This document shows, piece by piece, positions 1-7,987 of a stretch of DNA of 27,003 bases (within the stretch, counting starts at the first letter, position 1; every line of letters starts with the position of its first letter). Position numbers and translations under genes: made by a program. The notes below the pieces were generated by a model. It saw only the letters and a list, made by a program, of their open reading frames with translations, had not been told where the DNA came from and made no database searches. Location of the stretch: IMG/VR virus record IMGVR_UViG_3300008267_000861, positions 1 through 27,003 of that record. One strand, written 5' to 3'. This DNA is from a virus.

Positions 1-15
1 ATTCTTTACTAGTCA

Positions 16-1296
16 TTATTCTAGTTTTTTAAGTTTAGGTAATTTTAATTCTACTTGTTTTGGTACTTTTGTTTCTAAAATATTATCTAACACTTCAGCC
101 ATTTTATCAAATGAGAAATTTGTTTTAGCATGATGTGCTTGACGTTTACCTAATTCAAAATATTTTTTATAATCACTATAAACATTTTTAAAAGCATCAC
201 CTACACTAGCATCATCAGGAGTAAACCATTGTGCTTCAGCTAATATCATGTTTTGAGCAACCGCTGATTCATGAACATTAGTTAATTTACCTCCTACTAA
301 TATATTATAATCGGAATGTAAGAAATCTAAGTGGCCGCTCCAATTACTTGCTATAATAGGTTTTTTAGATAAACTAAATTCAAGTAATGGTCTACCAAAA
401 CCTTCTCCTTTAGTTAATGACACCATTGCTTTTATTTTATTATGATTATATAGATCATTCATATCTTTATCTTCTAAATCACCATGAAGTAAATAAACAT
501 TAGGTAAATCACCTTTAACTGTTTTTTTAATAGCATCTATTTTCTTAAGTATTTCTTCTCTATCCATAATAGAAGCATTTACTTGAGATGTTTTTAAAAT
601 TAAAGCTGGAGCTATTTTTCTATTTTTAAATGTTTCTAGAAATGCTTTAATCATATAACCTACATTCTTTCTATCCTCACCTATATTACCTTGTAACCAA
701 TGACCTACAAATAAGAAACAAAAATCTTCTTCAATTTCATCTAATGAACTAACTAATTCAGTTTCATCTAATTCAGAATCAGGTATATGAAAATATTTGT
801 TTAAATCAGCTCCTTCAAACAATACTTCAATTGGTTTTTCTAATTTGATAACACCCTCAAGTTGATTATTCATCTTGTTTCTTTTCTCAAAACTAGTACT
901 TTCAAATACTTTTTTAGCATGTTCAGATGATACTAATGTTAAATTCATTCTGTTAATACCTTCAACCCATTCTGGAGCACATACTGTTGTTTCGATACCA
1001 GCTGTAATTCCAATATTATATTTTCCTACTGGTTGGAATTCATTTGGTACTGTAATTTGAATCCAAATATCAGGTTGTTTAGGTAATTGATTTTCTCTCC
1101 AAATTAAATCTAATAATTGCTTATCTTCATCTTTATTAGGATCTAAAGCATTCCATGCTGTGTTACCCCAACGTTGTGAGATAATTTTGATTTCATACTT
1201 ATCGTATTTTAAAAGTGCTTTAATTATATCTCTACTTCTAGCACCATATCCAGACATTGTCTCAACAGGACAACTTATAACTAATAGTGGTTTCAT
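16..1296 (-). CDS. GT4-like glycosyltransferase
   Basis: The 426 aa product reads as a GT-B fold retaining glycosyltransferase that would transfer a sugar from a nucleotide-sugar donor. The C-terminal donor-binding half carries the family's E-x7-E signature: E298 and E306 in GEGFGRPLLE, followed by KPIIASNWSG. The N-terminal half has a glycine-containing SGYGARSRD segment (about residues 15-23), as in the acceptor-side nucleotide-binding loop. There is no signal peptide, so it should act in the cytoplasm. It lies 6 nt downstream of a second, divergent glycosyltransferase, so the two are probably co-transcribed. The pair could glycosylate phage DNA, virion proteins or host surface glycans; the sequence does not decide. 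The family call is firm and the substrate is unknown. Confidence 0.85.
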   Translation of the reverse strand: MKPLLVISCPVETMSGYGARSRDIIKALLKYDKYEIKIISQRWGNTAWNALDPNKDEDKQLLDLIWRENQLPKQPDIWIQITVPNEFQPVGKYNIGITAGIETTVCAPEWVEGINRMNLTLVSSEHAKKVFESTSFEKRNKMNNQLEGVIKLEKPIEVLFEGADLNKYFHIPDSELDETELVSSLDEIEEDFCFLFVGHWLQGNIGEDRKNVGYMIKAFLETFKNRKIAPALILKTSQVNASIMDREEILKKIDAIKKTVKGDLPNVYLLHGDLEDKDMNDLYNHNKIKAMVSLTKGEGFGRPLLEFSLSKKPIIASNWSGHLDFLHSDYNILVGGKLTNVHESAVAQNMILAEAQWFTPDDASVGDAFKNVYSDYKKYFELGKRQAHHAKTNFSFDKMAEVLDNILETKVPKQVELKLPKLKKLE

Positions 1297-1302
1297 AACT
1301 TA

Positions 1303-2736
1303 TTAATATGTTAATTTATGACGTAAATGTTTTTTCTTTAATGGTTGAGTTTTAATTAACTCAAATTTAGGTTTTGGTTTCCAGTTTTCCAAAACTTTGT
1401 TAACATGCTTTATAACATTTTTACTCATGTTCTCAGCTGTCATCATTGATTCATCTGATGTTACCCAGTTATGAGCTAATTTTCCTCTACGTTTTCTTTC
1501 TTCATCTCCTAACTCATACATTTTCATAATAGCATCAGCAGCATCTCTAAAATCAATTCTATCATCAAAAATATAAGGTGTATGAACTGAACCTTGAACA
1601 CTCATGCTTTTTGGAAATACTGGTATAGCCCATTCTCCACATTTTTGATATGTGCCGAAATGGTTACTACAGAAATTTTCATCAAAATCAATCCATTTAC
1701 CATTTTCATCTTCAAAACGCATTTGGTCTTGCATACCACCTGTTACAGTAGCTATAATTGGTTTACCACACATCATTGCTTCTGTAAGTGATAATCCCCA
1801 ACCTTCATTAGATGAAAGTAAAACAACAGCATCTGATAAGTTATAAAGTAAATTCATATCTTTAGATGCTAATCTTTGATCTGAGAAATAAATTTGAGAA
1901 CATTGTTCTTCAGTGAACAACATATCTCTCACAGCATATAAATCAGTACCATGTTCATCAATAGGTTGAGTATGTAATAACATAGCACATTTATCTGCTT
2001 TTTCTTTAGGTAATTTATCTAAGAATAATTTAAATGCTGCTAATGTATCACTAGTCATTTTACGTCTAATGTTTCTAGAATTATACATTAATACAAACTC
2101 ATATTCTCTATTCTTAAAAATAGCTTTTTTAGCTTCATTTAATATTGGATCTTTTTTATCCATTGGGTGAAACATTGTATGATTAATACCATGTGGTATA
2201 TAATCTAATATTTTACTTTTTGCTTTATCACCTAAAGCAATTTTATTGATATTAAATGTTTGTTTTGATATAGCCATTAAACCATCACATGATTCATAAT
2301 ATGACTCATTATACATTGGTACTGGTAAATCATCCCAAATATTAAGATATATCATTGGTATTTTTCTTCTTATTTCATTTTCAATCTGAAATAACCATAC
2401 CCAATATCTTGGATCAGTGAAGAACATTAACGCGTCTGGTTTCTCAACATCAATTAATTGTCTAATCATTTGAGCATCACCATAACCATTAATTGGATAA
2501 ATAAAAACACTAGCATCACTAATACCAGCATGTGTATTAGTATCATGACTAATGTCCATTCGTTTACCCTGTTCTGGATGATTAACTGCTCCTCCTAAAT
2601 TAATCCAATTGAATTGATGAGCTGTACCTACCACCATCTCTCTAGCTATAGTAGCTATACCAGATGTGAAGCGTATGTCATCACTAAGCAGTAAAATTTT
2701 CTTACGCTTTGATTGCTCAATGTAACCTTCTTTCAT
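1303..2736 (-). CDS. GT4-like glycosyltransferase (second copy)
   Basis: This 477 aa protein has GT-B glycosyltransferase architecture. The N-terminal KILLLSDDIRFTSGIATIAR (about 13-32) resembles the first Rossmann strand and glycine loop. The C-terminal signature is NEGWGLSLTEAMMCGKPIIA, with E311 and E319 spaced E-x7-E. The C-terminus is rich in lysine and proline. It is distinct from its neighbour at 16-1296 rather than a close duplicate, so the two may add different sugars or act in sequence. No signal peptide is visible. It is the promoter-proximal member of the pair. Acceptor unknown; DNA, capsid or host-envelope modification are all possible. Confidence 0.85.
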   Translation of the reverse strand: MKEGYIEQSKRKKILLLSDDIRFTSGIATIAREMVVGTAHQFNWINLGGAVNHPEQGKRMDISHDTNTHAGISDASVFIYPINGYGDAQMIRQLIDVEKPDALMFFTDPRYWVWLFQIENEIRRKIPMIYLNIWDDLPVPMYNESYYESCDGLMAISKQTFNINKIALGDKAKSKILDYIPHGINHTMFHPMDKKDPILNEAKKAIFKNREYEFVLMYNSRNIRRKMTSDTLAAFKLFLDKLPKEKADKCAMLLHTQPIDEHGTDLYAVRDMLFTEEQCSQIYFSDQRLASKDMNLLYNLSDAVVLLSSNEGWGLSLTEAMMCGKPIIATVTGGMQDQMRFEDENGKWIDFDENFCSNHFGTYQKCGEWAIPVFPKSMSVQGSVHTPYIFDDRIDFRDAADAIMKMYELGDEERKRRGKLAHNWVTSDESMMTAENMSKNVIKHVNKVLENWKPKPKFELIKTQPLKKKHLRHKLTY

Positions 2737-2760
2737 AACGTTTTTAATTGTTTTTTTTGT

Positions 2761-2955
2761 TTAAGCTTGACTACCTGATAAAGATAAATTTGTGTGGCTG
2801 TGTAATTGTTTTCTAAATTCGTCTTCAGTTAAGTATAAATGTATACTTCTGTCTACTAGTTTTTGAAGAGAGAATTTAGTGCGCACACACATAACCTTAA
2901 ATTCTTCAAATAGCTCCTCATTAACTTTAACACTTGTTAATTTGTTGTCTCCCAT
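2761..2955 (-). CDS. Ribbon-helix-helix DNA-binding protein
   Basis: A 64 aa protein with the length and pattern of an Arc/CopG/MetJ-type ribbon-helix-helix domain. A short strand, TSVKVNEE (about 7-14), is followed by helix LFEEFKVMCVRT and then FSLQKLVDRSIHLYLT. Such proteins bind operators as dimers through the beta strand. The C-terminal tail (SHTNLSLSGSQA) is probably disordered. It sits 24 nt upstream of the glycosyltransferase pair and could regulate that operon or act more widely; its target is not evident. The upstream region is AT-only (around 2956-2992) with no Shine-Dalgarno sequence. Confidence 0.6.
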   Translation of the reverse strand: MGDNKLTSVKVNEELFEEFKVMCVRTKFSLQKLVDRSIHLYLTEDEFRKQLHSHTNLSLSGSQA

Positions 2956-2994
2956 AATAATTTAATAATTTATATATATAAATATATACGGAGA

Positions 2995-3936
2995 TCAAGA
3001 AACGACAAGTTTATCACACAGTTCTTTATTATTGTTGAAAGGACAGTAAGTACAAGAATCTTTACCTACTATTTTAGAATAGTCTTTAATAACATGTTTA
3101 CCATCATTATCAAAACATTCAGTTAGAAACATATTAAATTTCTCAACAGCTTGTTTACGTTTAATTTTTCCACTAGCTGGTTTGAATGGACTAATATAAG
3201 GTATAGCAAATTCATCATTTTCCCATATCTTTCTTTTCAATATAAAGAACTCCACCTCAATTTTATCAACATCAATACTATATTGTTTAGCGAAATATTC
3301 TTTATAAAGTAATATTTGAGCTAATTTAATATCATCTTTTTTATCCTTATCTCTCCATCCTTGTCTACTTGTTTTAATATCATAGATATAAACTTTATCT
3401 AAGTCTTTATCATATAAAACAAAGTCAATATAACCTTTTAAAAATAAATTTTTAGATAAACCAACCATCAAAGGCATTTCAATACCTAATAATACTACAT
3501 TACGAGTAGTGAAAAATTGAGAACGATGTTTTTTAAACCATTCAAGTACATTAACTCCATCATCATAAAATTCTCTCATTTCATCTGGATTAGAGAAATG
3601 TTGTTTGGTTTTTTCAAATTCTTCTTTATATATAGTTTTGAAACGTTCATTGAACATACCTACAATATCTTCTCTATCAGCAGCTGCTCCACTTTGTTCA
3701 TACATTACTTTTAAATAATGTTGCATTGTTTCATGAATAGCAGTTCCAAATATAGTATGGATTGAAGCTGTGTATGGCGCTAAACCTTTAGCATAAGCTA
3801 AAAACCATTGATGAGGACATTTACGCCATATTGAATATTGGGAGTACGAAACTGTATTTTGATATCTATAATCTACTTCTTTAACTGGAGTAGTTTTTAT
3901 TTTAAGTTCAATTTCAGTTAATTTAGTTTTTGCCAT
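2995..3936 (-). CDS. PD-(D/E)XK nuclease, Cas4/RecB-like, with Fe-S cysteine set
   Basis: This 313 aa protein matches the PDDEXK_1 (Cas4/AddB-like) nuclease family. Visible elements in order are C40 in WRKCPHQWFLAY, H68 in AIHE, E153, D171 in GYIDFVLY, the D186-I-K188 active-site pair in YIYDIKTS, Q207 in the LAQILLY helix, and a C-terminal cluster C295-x2-C298-x8-C307. One N-terminal cysteine plus three C-terminal ones is the usual 4Fe-4S arrangement in these exonucleases. It probably processes DNA ends during phage recombination or replication or host DNA breakdown. The gene overlaps the upstream 88 aa gene by 14 nt, so translation is likely coupled. A CRISPR-adaptation role is unlikely because no cas genes are present. 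Confidence 0.85.
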   Translation of the reverse strand: MAKTKLTEIELKIKTTPVKEVDYRYQNTVSYSQYSIWRKCPHQWFLAYAKGLAPYTASIHTIFGTAIHETMQHYLKVMYEQSGAAADREDIVGMFNERFKTIYKEEFEKTKQHFSNPDEMREFYDDGVNVLEWFKKHRSQFFTTRNVVLLGIEMPLMVGLSKNLFLKGYIDFVLYDKDLDKVYIYDIKTSRQGWRDKDKKDDIKLAQILLYKEYFAKQYSIDVDKIEVEFFILKRKIWENDEFAIPYISPFKPASGKIKRKQAVEKFNMFLTECFDNDGKHVIKDYSKIVGKDSCTYCPFNNNKELCDKLVVS

Positions 3937-4189
3937 ATATCTGTCTTATAGTTTTACCTAACTCAGCATCATCACTATGGCTAGATATTAATTGTTGTAT
4001 ATCAGGAATGATTGATTGTTCTTTTTTAATATATTGAGCTGCGTCTAATAACTCTTCATATAAATGGTTCATATAATCATCTTTATTATTACCATTCAAT
4101 GTTGTGTTATATTTTTTATATCCACGATCAGCTCTGGATTTCAAGTCATCAATAACCTGGTTTGTGATTTTATCTTTTGTATATTCCAT
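3923..4189 (-). CDS. Small helical protein, possibly MazG-like
   Basis: An 88 aa helical protein. The segment RADRGYKKYNTTLNGN followed by HLYEELLDAAQYIKKE resembles small phage proteins with an EEx-helix-D pattern reminiscent of all-alpha MazG-type nucleotide pyrophosphohydrolases (GxxKYG then EELxDAxxYL). Only one acidic helix is evident, so catalysis is uncertain. The gene overlaps the nuclease gene that follows it. Its ATG is preceded directly by AT-rich sequence (TTACCTAAATTTATAATAT) that loosely resembles the window's phage promoter, but the spacing does not fit. Function is a weak inference. Confidence 0.55.
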   Translation of the reverse strand: MEYTKDKITNQVIDDLKSRADRGYKKYNTTLNGNNKDDYMNHLYEELLDAAQYIKKEQSIIPDIQQLISSHSDDAELGKTIRQIYGKN

Positions 4190-4208
4190 ATATTATAAAT
4201 TTAGGTAA

Positions 4209-4598
4209 CTTAATTGGGACAGCCAAAGTTAGTTAATTATCCTTGATAGTCAATAGTATTATCTAATCTGTTTTTTTTCGTAACATAGTCACGTTCAATT
4301 GAATTAGCCATTTTATCGAGTCGTGAATCAGTGTAGCTGTAATTTTCATCCACACGATTGTTCACATCTCGAATCATTTGATCTAATGTACGTTCAATTG
4401 AGTCACAACGGTTTTCAATTTCGCTCCATAGAGCATCTTTTTCTGTTTCTAATTGCTTGATCCTTTTTAACTGTTTAATAGTGTCAATTGTGAACCAAAC
4501 AAGCATCCCAATCACTATTGTAACTGAAACGCCTAAAATAAATGTACTCATGATTTTTTTCTCCTTTTTTTATTTGTATTCGGCTGTCCCAAATTAAG
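4209..4598. repeat. Inverted repeat enclosing the 104 aa membrane-protein gene
   Basis: On the plus strand CTTAATTGGGACAGCC occupies 4209-4224, and its reverse complement with one extra A (GGCTGTCCC then AAATTAAG) occupies 4582-4598. The arms lie 13 nt after the stop and about 31 nt before the start of the gene between them. The right arm lies inside the end of the upstream coding region. In the transcript, the arms could pair across the whole ORF and its strong ribosome-binding site. Confidence 0.7.
4237..4551 (-). CDS. Membrane-anchored coiled-coil protein
   Basis: A 104 aa protein with one N-terminal membrane segment (about residues 4-24, FILGVSVTIVIGMLVWFTI), then a charged, heptad-like helix rich in E, R, K, D and N (25-100). 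It looks like a bitopic inner-membrane protein with a cytoplasmic or periplasmic coiled coil; spanin-like or membrane-tether roles are possible but unsupported. Its start codon overlaps the stop of the upstream clamp loader gene (ATGA). It has an unusually good Shine-Dalgarno sequence for this window, AAAAAAAGGAGAAAAAA, which also encodes the lysine/arginine tail of the upstream protein. An inverted repeat encloses the gene. Confidence 0.7.
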   Translation of the reverse strand: MSTFILGVSVTIVIGMLVWFTIDTIKQLKRIKQLETEKDALWSEIENRCDSIERTLDQMIRDVNNRVDENYSYTDSRLDKMANSIERDYVTKKNRLDNTIDYQG

Positions 4599-5096
4599 AG
4601 TATTTTTAATAACGTCTACATCTACTATGTTTATATATTCTTTAGCTTCACGAGTACTACATTGATAATACTCAGCTATAGCTTTGATTGTTTCTAAATC
4701 ATTTTTAATACCTGATTTAATATATTTAAAGAATGATTTTTGTTTAGGTAATAAATTGCAATAAAACTGATAAACATTCTTTTTAGAACAATCTGGGTAT
4801 TGTTGAATTAAATTAACAATATCAATATAATTAGAATTCATACTTACAAAACGATGAATCATATAAGTATTAAACTCAGCTTTATCCTCATCCGTAAATG
4901 TATTCCACGGTTGTTTATAATATGTTATTTGATTTAACCAATCGAATAAATTCACTATTCTTGCTGTACCAGCTAAAAATTTAGATGCTTTTCTAAGCAT
5001 TAAACCTTCAGTGAATACTTTACCCTCACATTTTTCACAAACTACTTCTTGTGTTTTAGTTAAATCAATGTTTAGTCTAGGTTGTTCTTGGCTCAT
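4548..5096 (-). CDS. Clamp loader small subunit (gp62-like) with N-terminal half zinc ribbon
   Basis: The C-terminal two thirds of this 182 aa protein (about 52-160) resembles T4 gp62, the non-ATPase clamp loader subunit. It has FDWLNQIT, an all-helical body, an SMNSNYIDIVNLIQQYP helix, a KSFFKYIK segment comparable to gp62 KRYGKWAK, and YYQCSTREAKEYI matching gp62 RYQVNTNDAINY. The gp44-type ATPase two genes upstream supports this. The N-terminus (about 10-45) has one CxxC (VCEKCEGKVF) followed by GLMLRKASKFLAG. This looks like the first half of a small zinc-ribbon protein I recall from T4-like marine phages, with its second CxxC missing. The gene may therefore be a fusion or deletion product. 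It overlaps the upstream gene by 20 nt. Confidence 0.7.
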   Translation of the reverse strand: MSQEQPRLNIDLTKTQEVVCEKCEGKVFTEGLMLRKASKFLAGTARIVNLFDWLNQITYYKQPWNTFTDEDKAEFNTYMIHRFVSMNSNYIDIVNLIQQYPDCSKKNVYQFYCNLLPKQKSFFKYIKSGIKNDLETIKAIAEYYQCSTREAKEYINIVDVDVIKNTLNLGQPNTNKKRRKKS

Positions 5097-5772
5097 TTGT
5101 ATATATATTTAAAGTTAAATTTTCATTTTCTATAGAGTAAGCTATATGAGTTAAAGTGCTATCTTTATTTTCTTCAAACCAATTATTAATAACTTCAGTT
5201 TCATCAGGATTGATAATACAACATATTTGTTTAAGAATATCACCTAATTTAATCATAGGTTCTAAAACTAAAAAATAATAAATACTTCTGTCTCTAATAA
5301 AACCACCTTTAAAAATTTCATTTGGTTCTGGAATAATTAGTCCAGTATATTTAGTTATTAATTCACATAGTTCATTTATAGGTTCATCAGGATCAACTAA
5401 TGGATAATATTTACTTATTTTCCCATTAGATGAATTATAAGCGTAACAATATGATGATTCACCGGGCTCATACATTTCAAAATATAATTCTGTTTCACCA
5501 TTTGAGTATCCAAAAAATATATTTTGTACTGGGTGATTTTTATAAGTATCTTTAATAAATGAAATTATATCTTGATTATCATCAAATAAAGTAATAAAAT
5601 TATTTAATACAATATCTTCATTTATATTATTATTAGCAATATTAATATTAACTCTATCTGTGTTAACATTATTTTTAGATACTTTTATTCCATGTTCAAT
5701 TATAGGATTAAAATTGAAATCATTAATGTCACAAATATCATTAAATTGTTCTATAAAATCTATTTTACTCAT
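5077..5772 (-). CDS. Hypothetical acidic protein in the clamp loader operon
   Basis: I do not recognise this 231 aa protein. It is acidic and asparagine-rich (a run of NI/NN repeats at about 40-55). It has a mixed alpha/beta pattern with strands such as NIFFGYSNGETELYFEMYE and SIYYFLVLEPMIKLG. There is no signal peptide, membrane segment or clear catalytic motif. It lies between the gp44-type and gp62-type genes, overlapping the first by 4 nt and the second by 20 nt. It is therefore almost certainly co-translated with the replication genes, and a replication-associated role is a positional inference only. Confidence 0.65.
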   Translation of the reverse strand: MSKIDFIEQFNDICDINDFNFNPIIEHGIKVSKNNVNTDRVNINIANNNINEDIVLNNFITLFDDNQDIISFIKDTYKNHPVQNIFFGYSNGETELYFEMYEPGESSYCYAYNSSNGKISKYYPLVDPDEPINELCELITKYTGLIIPEPNEIFKGGFIRDRSIYYFLVLEPMIKLGDILKQICCIINPDETEVINNWFEENKDSTLTHIAYSIENENLTLNIYTNEPRTT

Positions 5773-6653
5773 ATATTCAATAATTTAGCAATACAACTCA
5801 TAAAACAAATTTCTTTATCAGGTATTGTAGTTGAATGAAATAAATACTCTTCTATTATTATAGTTGCTTCAGGTGTTGAATAAGCATTATGTAATTCTTT
5901 ATATACACCAGTGAAGTCATTTATGTTATTATCAGCTATAATTTGTCTAATATTATTAAACGCTGTTTTCTTTTTAGATTTAGCTTCACTAATAATTTGT
6001 TCAATATAATTACCATCAGTAACATTTTTAAGTACTAACTTACCTTTAACAACACTACTTTGAAGTATATTAAGTGATCGTCTAATATCAGGATAAGTTT
6101 TTTTAACAACATTAACTAAATCATTAACATCAAACTCTATTTGTTCTTGTTCTAGTATACCTCTTAAATGTTTAGCTATTTGTTTTGGTTCTGGAGTAAC
6201 TAAATGAAATGATGTTAATCTTGATTGTAATGGATCAATAATACGTTCTACAAAATTACAAGTGAATATAAATCTAGTAGTTAAACTAAATGACTCAATA
6301 ACATTTCTAAGTGCGGCTTGGGCATTTATAGTTAAGAAATCAGCTTCATCTAATATAACAACTTTAAGTGGTTTGAATGTAGCACCTGAAGCAAATTGTT
6401 TTACTTTATCTCTAATTGTATCAATACCATTCTCATCAGAACAATTTAGATATAAGAAATCACAATTAATATTTTTAACTACTAATTTAGCAGCTGTTGT
6501 TTTACCTGTACCAGCAGGACCATGAAGTAATAAATTAGGAAAATCATTTTTATTAATCCACTCTTGTAGACCATTAATAAATTCTTCATTGCCTAAATAA
6601 CCTTCTAATATATCGGGTCTGTATTTTTCAACCCATAATGTATGTTTACTCAT
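5769..6653 (-). CDS. Clamp loader ATPase subunit (gp44/RFC-small-like)
   Basis: A 294 aa AAA+ ATPase that would load the sliding clamp onto primer-template DNA. Motifs are in the canonical order: the N-terminal WVEKYRP RFC box, Walker A GPAGTGKT (45-52), Walker B VVILDEAD (98-105), sensor 1 asparagine N133 in FTCN, and the arginine finger S144-R145 in LQSRLTSFH (the usual SRC without its cysteine). A helical collar domain follows. Length is close to T4 gp44 (319 aa). It pairs with the gp62-like subunit downstream and the gp45-like clamp at 25701-26432. It overlaps its neighbours by 4 nt on each side. Confidence 0.95.
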   Translation of the reverse strand: MSKHTLWVEKYRPDILEGYLGNEEFINGLQEWINKNDFPNLLLHGPAGTGKTTAAKLVVKNINCDFLYLNCSDENGIDTIRDKVKQFASGATFKPLKVVILDEADFLTINAQAALRNVIESFSLTTRFIFTCNFVERIIDPLQSRLTSFHLVTPEPKQIAKHLRGILEQEQIEFDVNDLVNVVKKTYPDIRRSLNILQSSVVKGKLVLKNVTDGNYIEQIISEAKSKKKTAFNNIRQIIADNNINDFTGVYKELHNAYSTPEATIIIEEYLFHSTTIPDKEICFMSCIAKLLNI

Positions 6654-6856
6654 ATATATTCAAATATAACTTCAATATTTCGAGGAGCCAAAAATTTTAT
6701 AGTCTGTACTTGATTAAGATTATATAATGGTTTAGCTTCAGATTCATTTTGAGTCCAATCAAGTTGTCCGCCATTAACTAAACCTCTAAAATAACCTAAA
6801 TCACTATAAACAATAAACTCTGGTTCCTTTTCAACTATTTTCTTTTTTCTTGCCAT
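6650..6856 (-). CDS. Small hypothetical protein
   Basis: A 68 aa protein beginning MARKKKIVEKEPEF. A longer reading from 6892 exists, but it would overlap the upstream phosphatase by 62 nt and adds a hydrophobic leader unlike anything else here. The ATG at 6856, with a 26 nt overlap, is preferred. The body has FIVYSDLGYFRGLVNGGQ and TQNESEAKPLYNLNQVQTIKF, a pattern seen in tiny phage proteins that read as a single beta-rich domain. Function unknown. Its stop overlaps the gp44-like start by 4 nt, so it belongs to the clamp loader operon. Confidence 0.6.
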   Translation of the reverse strand: MARKKKIVEKEPEFIVYSDLGYFRGLVNGGQLDWTQNESEAKPLYNLNQVQTIKFLAPRNIEVIFEYI

Positions 6857-7607
6857 AACCTGGTTTAATTGAATTAAATGATATTTCACCATCAGTAATA
6901 ATCATATATTCCTGACTTGTATCCATTGTATCAATAAAATAATATCTACCACCTGTTGCCCCACCTTTTTTATCTATTCTCTCAACCCATGTATGACCTA
7001 CAACTTGGATTACTTCCTTACGTAATGTATCTCTGTTAGCGGCCATTAATGCTTTAGGTCTAATCCAAACTGGTGTTTGATAAGTATTATTTCCATGTCC
7101 ATCAGATGATATAATTTTATCATTACTATATTGTTTGAATGAACGGAAATTAAATTTATTAGGTTGATATTTAAATAACTCATTTATTTTATCTACCATA
7201 TTATCAATATTCCACCCTATAATATTATCATCTAACCATTCACTACTTACACCAGCATGAGTGAATAAAAACTCATCCATTTTGTAAGCCATTTGTAAAT
7301 GTTCTCTATTAGCATCAATAATAGGTTCAATCTGAAATCTACCTATAGTTTGATAACCTGAAGTACCTGTATCTGATACTTCTGGGTAGTAATGAATATC
7401 ATGATTACCAATTAACAATATAACATCAACACCTGATGTTTTTTTATACTCAATAATATCTAAGAAATTATTTACTTGTTCATCTGTTTTAATTTGAAAT
7501 GAATCAAAATAATCACCTATGAAAATCACTCTATCTGGATTTTCAAGATGTGTAATTAATTTCCAAAATGAACGACCGTGAGTGTCGCCTAATACTATTG
7601 TTTTCAT
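6831..7607 (-). CDS. Calcineurin-like metallophosphatase
   Basis: A 258 aa metallophosphoesterase with all hallmark metal-binding motifs: GDTHG (7-11), GDYFDS (31-36), GNHD (67-70), FTHAG with H117, and a late GHTWVER. This is the PPP-type layout of ApaH or phage lambda serine/threonine phosphatase, binding two metal ions. Substrates could be phosphoproteins, dinucleotide polyphosphates or nucleic acid ends; similar enzymes are common in large phages. It starts 4 nt inside the upstream gene and its 3' end overlaps the downstream 68 aa gene. Confidence 0.9.
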   Translation of the reverse strand: MKTIVLGDTHGRSFWKLITHLENPDRVIFIGDYFDSFQIKTDEQVNNFLDIIEYKKTSGVDVILLIGNHDIHYYPEVSDTGTSGYQTIGRFQIEPIIDANREHLQMAYKMDEFLFTHAGVSSEWLDDNIIGWNIDNMVDKINELFKYQPNKFNFRSFKQYSNDKIISSDGHGNNTYQTPVWIRPKALMAANRDTLRKEVIQVVGHTWVERIDKKGGATGGRYYFIDTMDTSQEYMIITDGEISFNSIKPGYGKKKENS

Positions 7608-7984
7608 TTTTTAATAAATTGAACAAAATAAAATTTCACCGCGTATTGTTTCTTTTCCTTTAACGCTTGAAATGAGTCACTATTTTGTTTCAAATTGTAT
7701 AATTCACTTCTAATTTTATTCACTATACTCTCATCAATATACCTCATTTCACTTATCCCATCTAAATTAATAAAATTATCTAGGTCAAAGTCATAGTTTA
7801 TTTTAGGGTATGTTTGTAAATATTTGTTTTCTAATTCGTTTGCTTTCTCTTTAGTAAACCAGTGACTGAATATGACTCGTAAGTCATATTCTTTTAGCAG
7901 TTCATGATTTTTAAATCTATCCTCAACATTGAACATAGATGTAATTCCAAATTTGCTTATAATAGGTGGATTTTTTATCTTCAT
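7604..7984 (-). CDS. Possible GIY-YIG (T5orf172-like) domain protein
   Basis: This 126 aa protein has features reminiscent of the T5orf172/MUG113 branch of GIY-YIG endonucleases. KFGITSMFNVEDRFKNHELL (about 11-30) resembles the K-x-G-I-T-S-N-x-x-x-R-L core. This is followed by a strand (DLRVIFSHWF), an EKANELENKYLQTYP helix and GISEMRYID, comparable to the late catalytic glutamate region. The leading tyrosine motif is absent or degenerate, so activity is doubtful. It could be a small homing-type or DNA-processing nuclease, or an inactive relative. It overlaps the phosphatase gene by 4 nt. Confidence 0.45.
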   Translation of the reverse strand: MKIKNPPIISKFGITSMFNVEDRFKNHELLKEYDLRVIFSHWFTKEKANELENKYLQTYPKINYDFDLDNFINLDGISEMRYIDESIVNKIRSELYNLKQNSDSFQALKEKKQYAVKFYFVQFIKK

Positions 7985-7987
7985 AAC

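Noticed and set aside
875-1060. Plus-strand open frames (also at 1594, 3517, 6262, 9368, 10049, 11477, 11985, 13392, 16749, 24133, 24548 and 24945)
   Set aside because: All lie antisense to well-supported minus-strand genes, have no recognisable domains and show biased composition expected of shadows.
2956-2992. T4 late promoter (TATAAATA)
   Set aside because: The matching TATAAATA is on the plus strand, whereas all genes are on the minus strand; the region is simply AT-only.
3923-3936. CRISPR-associated role for the Cas4-like nuclease
   Set aside because: No repeat-spacer array or cas genes are visible; such nucleases are common in phage recombination modules.
4190-4212. Seventh phage-type promoter before the 88 aa gene (GTTACCT then TATAATAT)
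   Set aside because: The first box has mismatches, the spacing is shorter, and the minus-10-like box runs into the ATG.
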